Assembly: GCA_947479075.1 (NCBI GenBank)
Contig: CANJZR010000196.1
Span: 1 to 7,250 of the forward strand
Origin: Planctomycetaceae bacterium
GTDB lineage: Bacteria; Planctomycetota; Planctomycetia; Planctomycetales; Planctomycetaceae
Length of the DNA stretch: 7,250 nucleotides
Direction of reading: 5' to 3'
Shown piece by piece: positions 1-6,676 of this stretch. The first letter of the stretch is position 1; each line of letters opens with the position of its first letter. The notes beneath the pieces are model-generated. The model worked only from the letters and a program-made list of their open reading frames with translations, was not told the DNA's origin and ran no database searches. A program made the translations under genes and the position numbers.

Positions 1-3000
1 AGGCGGTGGATGCGGGCGAGGAGGCGGCGGTGGCACCATTCGATGGGGGGAGTGGGGGAGGGGGAGAGTGGGGGAGGCGTGTCACTTTCACTATTACTGA
101 TAGCTGGTCGCTGGGGGCTGATCGCTCCCATCGGCCGAAACCTACCTCGCAGGACTGTCCCTTCTCCCTCCAGTGCTTCCAGTGACGAGAAGACTTGTGA
201 AATGCCGAGTGACATCTCGGCAGCGAGTTCCTCCGCTGTGGTCGGCCCGCAGAACTCGACTGCTCCACGTACCAAAGTGACGAGGGCTTCGATCTCGTCC
301 CAGTTCTGCCGCACGGTCGAGGGGATCGTCAACGGGGGATCGCAGACCGCGTGCTTGTAGACCTGCTTCGCTGCCAGCCAACGCTCGGCACACACCCATG
401 CTTCAGTTCCATTGGGTAGCGTGATCGAAGCGGCCCGGCCGGAAGATCGAAGCTCTTCAAACAGCGGCCGCGACTCTTCAGCGGAGTTGACCGGCAGCAC
501 GATGCGACTGAGTAACACATCATGCAGCTCGTCGGCGTTGCGAACGACGGGTCGGCTTTCTTGGACAACCTGTTCGATGGCATCGGGGTTCAGTCGACCG
601 AGATCGCTGAGTTCGTTGACCGATAAAGAACGACGGGTCTGGACTGCGCGGGCACGGCGTTCCTGAACCTCGCCGCCATCCAGGAATGCATAGGGGTTGG
701 AGTTGAGTAACTCATACGAAAACGGCGACGGTTCGCGGGTGTCGCGGGCGATGAACTGGATCTCTCCCCGCTCGACTCGGCTGAGCAACTCCAGCAATCC
801 CTCGATGTCGAGGGCCTCATTCAGGCAGTCGTACATCGTCTGCTCGACCAGCGGGTGGTCGGGCAGGACGTGATCCCCGACAATGTTCTCCTGGCACCCC
901 GTCAACTTGGGAAACACCGCAGTCAGCAGATCGTCCGACCGAAAACGCTGGAGGGCAGGGGGGACCTTCTTGCCGTTTTTCTGCCGGGCGACGAGCAACG
1001 CACGGGTGGCATTCCATCGCCAGCGCAGCTGGAACATCGGGACCGCGAGGATCGCCTGCTCCAGCAGATTCTGGACGTTGTCGGCCCGCAGCATCGGGAA
1101 GAGGCTTTCGATCGGGAAGCTGTGCTGCGGGCCGAGGGAGAGGATGAATCCATCGTCATCGGCGGTCGCCTGCAGCTCGAAGTCGAACGAGCGACAGAAC
1201 CGTTTTCGCATGGCCAGGCCCCACGCTCGATTGATTCGTGCGCCGAATGGAGCGTGAACGACCAGCTGCATTCCGCCCGTCTCATCAAAGAACCGTTCGA
1301 AGATCACGCGGTCTTGAGTCGGGACCAGTCCGACGGCGGCCTGTTGTGCGGCGACGTAGGTGACCATCTGCTGAGCTGCGGAGGGCGTGCAGCTGGTGGT
1401 GCTGACGAGCCAGTGGGCGATGGCGGGGTAGGTGTTGGGGCGAGGGGGAGAAGGGGCGATGGGGGGAGGGGGAGATGAGGACCGGGAGGGCGAGGCTCCT
1501 GCCGAGCCGGTATTGCCGGGTGGCTCCAATAACTGATGTGGCCCCTCCGGTTCCCTCTCCCCCGCAATGACCTCGTTTTCGCTAGTCACGCCTTCAGCGA
1601 GGGAGAGGGAGACAGTGTCATATCCTCCACCACTGAATGCTGACGGCTGATCGCTGACAGCTTCTCTTCTCTCCGTGCCTCCGTGTCTCCGTGGTTCATC
1701 TTCCCCTTCGTCCTGCTCATCAAAATCACCGCCGCTGGCGACTGACTTCACGCGGTCTTCGATCTCACGGCGGAGTAGTGACACCTCCTCGGAAAGTTCA
1801 ATCGTGCGTCCCGGGCCTTCGCCACGCCAGAAGGGGATTGTCGGTGGAGCTCCGTGGGCATCGCTGACGATCAGATCGTTGCCCTGCAGCATCTCGATCC
1901 GCCACGAGGTGTTGCCGAGTAGAAAGATGTCGCCCCGCTGGCTCTCGATGCCGAATTCTTCGTCGACCGATCCCACGACTGTCCGCTCAGGTTCCACAAC
2001 GACGCGGAGCACATCTGTTTCGGGGATCGCCCCGCCATTGTTGATTGTCGTGAGTCGAGCTGAGGGCCGTGGCCGCAACCGCTTCTGGACGTGGTCATGA
2101 TGCAGCAGCGCATGCACGCGGCCACCGGTGTCCGTCACCCCCTCGCTGACGAATTTTACGATCTGATCGAAGTGAGACCGCCGGAGCATGCGATAGGGCT
2201 CGGCCCGGCGGAACATGTCATACAACTCATCGGTACTGCATTCTCCCGTCGCGACCTCTGCCACGATCTGCTGGGCGAGGATGTCGAGCGGGGCGTTCGG
2301 GATCGGCGTCACATCCAGCCGGCCCGCCCGGATGGCCCGGATGAGCCCCATACTTTCGAGCAGCTCATCACGGGTCAGTGCGAAGATCCGTCCCTTGGGG
2401 ATCAACCCGAGGGCATGACCTGAACGGCCAATCCGCTGGAGAAACGTCGCGATCGAACGCGGCGATCCCAGCTGGATCACCAGGTCGATGTACCCGATAT
2501 CGATCCCCAGTTCGAGGGACGCAGTTGCAACGACAGCCTTCAGCTCTCCTGATTTGAGACGTTGTTCCGTTTTGAGACGTATCGGAGCGGACAGCGAACC
2601 GTGGTGGCTGCTCACCGCTTCTTCGCCGAGCAATTCCGTGAGCTGAAAAGTGACTCGCTCGGCCATGCGGCGCGTGTTGACAAAGATCAGTGTGCTACGG
2701 TGAGAATTGATCAGTTCCACCAGCCGGGCGTTCACCTCGGCCCATAGCTCGTGCGAACAGACCGCTCCGAGTTCGCTCTGTGGCGTTTCGATTGCCAGAT
2801 CGAGCTGTCGCTGATGACCGACATCGATGATCGAACAATCGACATCGATTGGCTGTGGAGGGGTACGACTCTGGATCTGACCGGCGCGATCGACCTCTTC
2901 GTGGCAAGCGGGGCCGTCGCGCTCGGGCTGGGGCTCGCGAGGCGGCGGCTCCTCGGGGATTGGAAGTTCAACGTCACCTGCTCCGACGAGGAAGCGGGCC

Positions 3001-3947
3001 ATGCGGTCGATGGGCTTCTGCGTGGCAGAAAGGCCGATGCGCTGGAGACGGCGGGGCGGTGGGGAAAGAGGAGATGGGGCGAAGGGGAGAGGGGGAGATG
3101 AGGGCCGAGAGGGCGAGGCTCCTGCCGAGCCGGTATTGCCGGGTGGCTCCAATAACTGATGTGGCCCCTCCGGTTCCCTCTCTCCCGCAATGACCTCGTC
3201 TTCGCTAATCACTCCTTCAGCGGGGAAGAGGGAGGAAGGCTTGCGTACTCCACTCTTACTGACAGCTGATGGCTGATCGCTGACAGCTTCTCTTCTCTCC
3301 GTGCCTCCGTGTCTCCGTGGTTCATCCTGATCCTCGACTCCCCCATCCGCCTTCAATGACTGTCGCTCACGAACCAGTCTTTCCAGCCGCTCCAATGACA
3401 ACGACAGATGCGACCCACGTTTGTCGCGGGCGAGGGCGTGGATTTCGTCGACGATCACAGTGTCGACCGTCGACAACGCTGCCCGAGCCTTTTCGGCAGT
3501 CAGCATCAGGAACAGCGATTCTGGCGTGGTGACCAGAATGTGCGGCGGGTTCTTGACCAGCTTCATCCGCTCGTGCTGGGAGGTGTCGCCAGTGCGCAAG
3601 CCGACGCGGATTCCAGGCAGGTCCAATCCAGCTGCAGCTGCCTCGGCTGTGATCTCCTCCAGCGGCGCCCTGAGGTTCTTCTGCATGTCGTTTGACAGGG
3701 CTCGCAGTGGCGAGATGTAAAGGACGCGCATCTCCGGGGCGAGCCGACCTTCCAGACCCTCACGGACCAGACGGTCGATCACGGCCATAAAAGCAGTCAG
3801 CGTTTTTCCGCTACCAGTCGGGGCGGCGATCAGGGTATGCCGACCCGCTGCGATCTCCGGCCAGCCTCGCTCTTGCGGCTCGGTGGGGCCCGCGAACTTC
3901 TTCGCGAACCAGCGTTCAACGATCGGATGAAAACCAAAACGTGACAC
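1..3947 (-). CDS. lhr: Lhr-family ATP-dependent superfamily II helicase, C-terminus beyond window, carrying in-frame repeat insertions
   Basis: Large ATP-dependent 3'-5' nucleic-acid translocase/helicase of the Lhr family, a cytoplasmic protein linked in other bacteria to DNA repair. 1315 codons are visible with no stop. Motifs (from the GTG start): Walker A APTGSGKT 42-49, DEIH 167-170, SAT 307-309, IFVNTRR 421-427, HHGS 448-451, SLELGIDIG 477-485 and QRIGRSGH 504-511. The Lhr-specific part follows: about 657-684 (GDIFLLGNTSW), ERFFDETGG from 884, HAPFGARINRAWGLA 898-912, and CHRRLLARIHR at the window edge. Relative to the family it carries extra stretches at about 197-298, 327-371, 737-838 and 1277-1301; three of these contain related repeats. 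All catalytic motifs are intact, so the protein may still be functional. The GTG at 3947 fits the family N-terminus (HPIVERWF at 7-14) and has GGAGGG 11 bases and GAGAG 4 bases upstream. An in-frame GTG at 4034 would overlap the preceding stop as GTGA and add 29 residues that do not look like Lhr. Confidence 0.96.
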   Translation of the reverse strand, partial: MSRFGFHPIVERWFAKKFAGPTEPQERGWPEIAAGRHTLIAAPTGSGKTLTAFMAVIDRLVREGLEGRLAPEMRVLYISPLRALSNDMQKNLRAPLEEITAEAAAAGLDLPGIRVGLRTGDTSQHERMKLVKNPPHILVTTPESLFLMLTAEKARAALSTVDTVIVDEIHALARDKRGSHLSLSLERLERLVRERQSLKADGGVEDQDEPRRHGGTERREAVSDQPSAVSKSGVRKPSSLFPAEGVISEDEVIAGEREPEGPHQLLEPPGNTGSAGASPSRPSSPPLPFAPSPLSPPPRRLQRIGLSATQKPIDRMARFLVGAGDVELPIPEEPPPREPQPERDGPACHEEVDRAGQIQSRTPPQPIDVDCSIIDVGHQRQLDLAIETPQSELGAVCSHELWAEVNARLVELINSHRSTLIFVNTRRMAERVTFQLTELLGEEAVSSHHGSLSAPIRLKTEQRLKSGELKAVVATASLELGIDIGYIDLVIQLGSPRSIATFLQRIGRSGHALGLIPKGRIFALTRDELLESMGLIRAIRAGRLDVTPIPNAPLDILAQQIVAEVATGECSTDELYDMFRRAEPYRMLRRSHFDQIVKFVSEGVTDTGGRVHALLHHDHVQKRLRPRPSARLTTINNGGAIPETDVLRVVVEPERTVVGSVDEEFGIESQRGDIFLLGNTSWRIEMLQGNDLIVSDAHGAPPTIPFWRGEGPGRTIELSEEVSLLRREIEDRVKSVASGGDFDEQDEGEDEPRRHGGTERREAVSDQPSAFSGGGYDTVSLSLAEGVTSENEVIAGEREPEGPHQLLEPPGNTGSAGASPSRSSSPPPPIAPSPPRPNTYPAIAHWLVSTTSCTPSAAQQMVTYVAAQQAAVGLVPTQDRVIFERFFDETGGMQLVVHAPFGARINRAWGLAMRKRFCRSFDFELQATADDDGFILSLGPQHSFPIESLFPMLRADNVQNLLEQAILAVPMFQLRWRWNATRALLVARQKNGKKVPPALQRFRSDDLLTAVFPKLTGCQENIVGDHVLPDHPLVEQTMYDCLNEALDIEGLLELLSRVERGEIQFIARDTREPSPFSYELLNSNPYAFLDGGEVQERRARAVQTRRSLSVNELSDLGRLNPDAIEQVVQESRPVVRNADELHDVLLSRIVLPVNSAEESRPLFEELRSSGRAASITLPNGTEAWVCAERWLAAKQVYKHAVCDPPLTIPSTVRQNWDEIEALVTLVRGAVEFCGPTTAEELAAEMSLGISQVFSSLEALEGEGTVLRGRFRPMGAISPQRPAISNSESDTPPPLSPSPTPPIEWCHRRLLARIHR
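45..126 (-). repeat. Degenerate short repeat copy C, in-frame near the Lhr C-terminus
   Basis: A 25-residue low-complexity stretch (residues 1277-1301, SPQRPAISNSES followed by DTPPPLSPSPTPP) sits just before the Lhr-like segment IEWCHRRLLARIHR. At the DNA level, 89-107 matches 3251-3269 of copy B at 17 of 19 positions (CACTNTTACTGANAGCTG pattern), and gggctgatcgct at 115-126 matches copy B with one mismatch. The G-rich tract 45-74 corresponds to the G-rich left ends of copies A and B. The hairpin-bearing 74-bp block and the right-hand CTCCGTGN block are missing. The peptide frame is the one used by the other copies (S-P-Q-R-P-A-I-S against S-D-Q-P-S-A-V-S). I read it as a decayed or partial member of the same family, but the match is short. 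Confidence 0.55.
1437..1700 (-). repeat. Repeat copy A, in-frame insertion in the Lhr-specific C-terminal half
   Basis: This is the second copy, in the same orientation and reading frame as copy B. Its peptide begins DEPRRHGG at residue 750 and runs to the proline-rich stretch before NTYPAIAHWL (from 838). It interrupts the region between the LRREIEDRV helix and the segment leading to VPTQDRVIFERFF. Bases 1486-1559 and 1645-1700 are identical to copy B. The centre differs (AFSGGGYDTVSLSLAEGV here, AVSKSGVRKPSSLFPAEGV in copy B). The hairpins lie at 1494-1508 and 1507-1519. The G-rich end at 1437-1472 has five runs of four to six G separated by 1-4 bases. A short acidic linker (GGDFDEQDEGE, about 739-749) precedes the repeat and may be native or added. 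Confidence 0.9.
2836..2969 (-). other. Acidic, proline-rich linker inside Lhr, unrelated to the repeats
   Basis: Residues about 327-371 of the helicase (ELPIPEEPPPREPQPERD, then a stretch rich in Asp, Glu, Gln and Pro) separate FLVGAGD from SIIDVGHQRQLDLAIE. Lhr proteins usually join these with only a few residues, as in FLVG...IVDVGHRR. I see no DNA similarity to copies A to C. It is probably a disordered surface loop, which shows that this helicase tolerates length changes at several inter-motif points. Confidence 0.5.
3061..3326 (-). repeat. Repeat copy B, in-frame insertion in lhr between motifs II and III
   Basis: This copy is read in the lhr frame as a peptide starting DEPRRHGGTERREAVSDQPS (residues 208-227) and running through GPHQLLEPPGNTGSAG into a serine/proline-rich tail that rejoins Lhr at LQRIGLSAT (301). 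Lhr proteins normally pass almost directly from the LERLERL helix to LQRIGLSAT, so about 100 residues are extra. Compared with copy A at 1437-1700, bases 3109-3182 are identical over 74 bp and 3271-3326 over 56 bp, while the middle has diverged and is one codon longer. Internal structure on the plus strand includes a small hairpin (GGCTC-CTGCC-GAGCC, 3117-3131), a second CCGG-tattg-CCGG (3130-3142), three tandem 8-base CTCCGTGN units near the right end, and four runs of at least four G at 3061-3095. It carries no transposase; it may be a non-autonomous or passively dispersed element. Confidence 0.9.
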
Positions 3948-3951
3948 GGAG

Positions 3952-3964
3952 CTCTCGTCCCTCC
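3952..3964 (-). promoter_or_regulatory. Ribosome-binding region for lhr (supports the GTG start at 3947)
   Basis: On the minus strand GGAGGG (3964-3959) lies 11 bases and GAGAG (3956-3952) 4 bases before the GTG at 3947. This purine-rich stretch, with the family-typical N-terminus that begins right after it, is why I prefer this start to the GTG at 4034 that overlaps the previous stop codon. Confidence 0.5.
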
Positions 3965-4030
3965 AGGAACCGTAAGATGGAAGCCACAGCTCTTCGCCAG
4001 ATTGTACCCGCGAAGAATGCCGGGGCGAAC

Positions 4031-4906
4031 TCACGAGCCACGTTTGCCGTTCTTCGGCTTCTTGTCCGAGGACTGCTTTGTATTTGCCCCCAGAGACTGC
4101 AGCCGCGCTTCGATCTGGGCAATCGTCACTCGCGCAGAAGCTGCAATCTGTGTCGCTGATCGCAGGTCACCCCGAGCCTCTGAGCTGTCCTGGGCCGCTC
4201 CGCGATTCGTCTTTTCGTTCTTGGAGACTTCCTGTTCGAGAAGACGTCGCTCTTCGCGTGCCTTCTTCCATTCGTCGTTGGCCTGGAACAGATTGGATCT
4301 CACTCGATCCAGCTCTTTCATGGCATCGTTCAGAGCGGTTTTCTTTTCGGCGTAGGTCTCGGATTTGTTCAGGAGAGCCCGCTGTCCCGGAGTCAGCCGG
4401 GCCAACTCGGCCAAACGAGTCGATTCCTCCTCATCGGGAGCCGGAGCAGGTCGTCCCAGGATGCGGTGCAGTTCCGCGTCCATTGCGCGGCGGGCGGCAT
4501 CGACACCATCCAGAGCTTTGGCGTAATCCGAATCAGATGTCTGCGTCTCCAGAATGCTCTCTTCGATTTTCCGGATCTTGGAGCTGGCCGTTTTACTGGC
4601 CTTTGCAGCTTCTTTGAGGGCCTCACGAGCGTCGACCGCGCTCTTGCGAGCCGATTCCAACTGGGCCTCGGTCATTGTTCCCTGCGAGGTGACGGTGTCG
4701 AGTACCTTCTTCACATCGTCCAGCTGACTTTGCAGCTGGGCGATTTCCTGCTGCCGAAGCTGCTCATTCATTCGTTGAATCGATGACCGGGCACGACCTT
4801 GAGCCAGCACCGGCCCGACGACCAGCAGAGTCAGAATTGAGCCAAACGCCATGTAACAACAGCGACGCAGCTCGCCTGGAACTGGAAATGATGCCACAGG
4901 CCGCAT
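4031..4906 (-). CDS. Predicted exported coiled-coil protein of unknown function
   Basis: I do not recognise a family. The 291-residue protein starts with a signal peptide: a basic n-region with RR at 14-15, a hydrophobic core GSILTLLVVGPVLA (22-35) and a likely cleavage site VLA|Q at 35/36. The rest is highly charged and rich in Ala, Glu, Lys, Gln and Leu with heptad-like spacing, consistent with two long helical or coiled-coil segments (about 42-150 and 180-272). A proline/acidic linker (RPAPAPDEEE, 152-161) separates them. The C-terminus is a basic tail (KKPKNGKRGS). There is no lipobox, no membrane segment after the signal and no enzymatic motif. The ATG at 4906 is chosen over a GTG at 4939 because GAGGTGATC directly precedes it. 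It ends 83 bp before the preferred lhr start and could share its transcript. A periplasmic structural or scaffold role is possible but only inferred. Confidence 0.85.
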   Translation of the reverse strand: MRPVASFPVPGELRRCCYMAFGSILTLLVVGPVLAQGRARSSIQRMNEQLRQQEIAQLQSQLDDVKKVLDTVTSQGTMTEAQLESARKSAVDAREALKEAAKASKTASSKIRKIEESILETQTSDSDYAKALDGVDAARRAMDAELHRILGRPAPAPDEEESTRLAELARLTPGQRALLNKSETYAEKKTALNDAMKELDRVRSNLFQANDEWKKAREERRLLEQEVSKNEKTNRGAAQDSSEARGDLRSATQIAASARVTIAQIEARLQSLGANTKQSSDKKPKNGKRGS

Positions 4907-5048
4907 GATCACCTCGCGTACAACCCGGTCTTCAGTCACCCGAGAGTATTGTCACGAGCGAAACGTGTCCTGTGGCGGGGATTCTGGCGAAATCATCGCT
5001 TTTCAGGTTGTTTCACCGGTGGCTTTCCAATCTGGTACGGACGCGTGC
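4907..5048. other. Intergenic region between fucD and the coiled-coil gene
   Basis: This 142-base spacer holds no gene. It contains an 8-bp perfect palindrome CACCGGTG and a weak imperfect inverted repeat at 4951-4969 (GTCACG, 7-base loop, CGTGTC, with one mismatch). Neither is followed by a T-run on either strand, so I call no terminator. I could not find a convincing -35/-10 pair for the downstream gene. Confidence 0.5.
4910..4915 (-). promoter_or_regulatory. Shine-Dalgarno site deciding the start of the coiled-coil gene
   Basis: On the minus strand GAGGT lies about 4-5 bases before the ATG at 4906, an excellent match in sequence and spacing. It makes the upstream GTG at 4939 unlikely and trims 11 residues from the longest possible frame, leaving a more normal signal peptide. 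Confidence 0.65.
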
Positions 5049-6347
5049 TCACGCCTTCCACTCGGCTCCGTTCGGAAAGGCGTAACGTTCGATCGATTCG
5101 GGCCACATTTCGATGCTGTAGCCGGCAGCTGTCGGCGGCATGTAGCGGCCATTTTGCATGTGGATTGGAGCTTTGAAGTGTTCGTGCAGATGGCCTGCGT
5201 GCTCGGTCAGCCGGTTCTCCAGAGTTCCGCTGGCACAGACATAGTCGAAGATCGACAGGTGCTGCACGTACTCACACAGGCCAATACCGCCCGCGTGCGG
5301 GCAGACCGGGATGCCGAACTTGGCAGCCATCAGGATGACCGCCAGGATCTCATTCACCCCGCCAATGCGACAGCTGTCAATCTGACAAATGCCGATGGCG
5401 CCCGCCTGCAGGAACTGCTTGAACATCACCCGGTTGGCACAATGCTCGCCTGTTGCGACGAGGATAGGAGCGACCGCCTTGGCGATCGCGGCGTGCCCGA
5501 GAATGTCATCGGGACTGGTCGGTTCTTCGATGAACCACGGCTTGTAGGGGGCCAGGTGCTTCATCCATTCGATCGCCTGGGGCACGTCCCAGACCTGATT
5601 CGCGTCGACCATCATCCGGCGGTCCCAGCCGATCTCTTCGCGGATGATCTTGCAACGACGGATGTCGTCCTGCAGATCGCGACCGACCTTGATCTTGAAA
5701 CAGTTCCAGCCGTCGGCCATGCCCTTGCGGCACAGGTCGCGCAGCTTGTCGTCCGAGTACCCGAGCCAGCCAGCCGAGGTCGTGTAGGCGGGATAACCTT
5801 CGGCCTGCAGGTGGGCAATGCGGTCCTTGCGAGTCGGATACCACTTCGTGAGGATCGCGAGGGCCTCTTCGGGGGTGAGTGCATCGGTGATGTACCGGAA
5901 GTCGATGCAGCGCACGAGTTGCTCAGGCGTCATGTCGGTCAGGACCTGCCAGAGCGGCTTCTTTTCGGCCTTGGCATACAGGTCCCACACCGCGTTGACC
6001 ACAGCGGCCGTCGCGAGGTGGATTACGCCCTTTTCCGGCCCGACCCAGCGCAGCTGACTGTCCCCGGTGATATGTCGCCAGAATCCGCCCATGTCGTCAG
6101 TGATACTGTCGAGCGTCTTGCCGACGATCAGCGGGCGGAGTGCCTCGATACCGCGGCAGCAGAGATCATTGCCCCGTCCAATCGTGAACGTCATCCCATG
6201 CCCGGAGACGGATGGATCATTCGTGTGCAACACACAGTACGCCGCCGAATAATCGGGATCCGGATTCATCGCATCCGACCCGTCGAGATGCTTTGAGGTC
6301 GGGAACCGGAGGTCGTGTACCGTCAGGTCAGTAATGGTCAGCGGCAT
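5049..6347 (-). CDS. fucD: L-fuconate dehydratase (enolase superfamily)
   Basis: Cytoplasmic, Mg2+-dependent enzyme that dehydrates L-fuconate to 2-keto-3-deoxy-L-fuconate in the non-phosphorylating L-fucose pathway. The 432-residue length is that of full-length FucD and of the human homologue ENOSF1. Enolase-superfamily residues are all present: FKIK with Lys218 and Lys220 (acid/base pair), metal ligands Asp248 (VDAN), Glu274 (FIEEP) and Glu301 (TGEH), His351 (CPHAGG) as the second general base, and Glu377 in SGTLEN. From memory these numbers coincide with those of the characterised Xanthomonas enzyme, which strongly favours FucD over other mandelate-racemase-type dehydratases such as D-galactarate or L-rhamnonate dehydratase. 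The N-terminal capping domain spans about 1-130. No clear Shine-Dalgarno precedes the ATG; a C-rich leader lies there. No other fucose gene is in the window, so its partners must be elsewhere. Fucose use fits planctomycetes that grow on sulfated algal polysaccharides. Confidence 0.95.
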   Translation of the reverse strand: MPLTITDLTVHDLRFPTSKHLDGSDAMNPDPDYSAAYCVLHTNDPSVSGHGMTFTIGRGNDLCCRGIEALRPLIVGKTLDSITDDMGGFWRHITGDSQLRWVGPEKGVIHLATAAVVNAVWDLYAKAEKKPLWQVLTDMTPEQLVRCIDFRYITDALTPEEALAILTKWYPTRKDRIAHLQAEGYPAYTTSAGWLGYSDDKLRDLCRKGMADGWNCFKIKVGRDLQDDIRRCKIIREEIGWDRRMMVDANQVWDVPQAIEWMKHLAPYKPWFIEEPTSPDDILGHAAIAKAVAPILVATGEHCANRVMFKQFLQAGAIGICQIDSCRIGGVNEILAVILMAAKFGIPVCPHAGGIGLCEYVQHLSIFDYVCASGTLENRLTEHAGHLHEHFKAPIHMQNGRYMPPTAAGYSIEMWPESIERYAFPNGAEWKA

Positions 6348-6676
6348 GGTCGGTGTCGGCGGAGGGGGGCGGGGTGGGTAAGCGACGATCCTAACAAATT
6401 CGCCGTGCGACAGTCGACCAAGACGTTCCTCTCAACATGCGATGCGCTGAACAGGCGGTGATGAAAGTCTGGTGATGAAGCAGAGTGGTTGCTTACGGAA
6501 CTGGGAACGACCGCTCCGCCGCCCGTACAGGTTCCAGCGTTGGTGTGCGGGTCTTCGTCGTGCACATCCAAGACCGGCAAAGAAAGGCGTGACCCGGATG
6601 CACAGTGGGCGAATAGTATCCGTTTCTCCGGGACGACTCACTCGCTTCCCGGAATGACTGAACCAGGAAACAACTC
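6348..6676. other. Divergent intergenic region between fucD and the cytochrome-like gene
   Basis: This 329-base stretch must hold the promoters and leaders of two divergent genes. I see no convincing protein: the short frames here have no ribosome-binding site or family features. Next to the fucD start, 6361-6378 is G-rich on the plus strand (runs of six, four and three G), so the fucD leader RNA would be C-rich. I tried to place -35/-10 boxes for fucD around TTGGTC but the -10 match is poor. No riboswitch, tRNA or clear operator was recognised. Confidence 0.5.
6665..6668 (+). promoter_or_regulatory. Shine-Dalgarno site for the cytochrome-like gene
   Basis: AGGA lies 8 bases before the ATG at 6677. 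The alternative ATG codons at 6731 and 6743 lack anything as good, which is the main reason for choosing the longest form despite its long N-terminal basic region. Confidence 0.45.

Noticed and set aside
855..1478. 207-codon plus-strand frame opposite the Lhr C-terminal half
   Set aside because: It is antisense to well-conserved Lhr motifs such as HAPFGARINRAWGLA and has no recognisable features of its own.
1304..1567. Small frame beginning MRGRGNRRGHISYWSH, and its twin at 2732-3190
   Set aside because: These are the repeat read in a frame other than the lhr frame. Their similarity only reflects the DNA repeat; the lhr frame is continuous through both.
1437..3326. CRISPR array or insertion sequence
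   Set aside because: There are only two long copies 1.6 kb apart with no short regular repeats or spacers, and no transposase or terminal inverted repeats.
1..3947. lhr as a pseudogene disrupted by repeats
   Set aside because: Codon-by-codon translation shows no stop or frameshift, all helicase motifs are intact, and insert lengths keep the frame.
4951..4969. Possible terminator hairpin downstream of fucD
   Set aside because: The stem is short with a mismatch, the loop is seven bases, and no T-run follows on either strand.
4905..6296. 463-codon open frame on the plus strand opposite fucD
   Set aside because: It is fully antisense to fucD, which has every catalytic residue. Its translation shows no family features, and long antisense frames are common in high-G+C genes.
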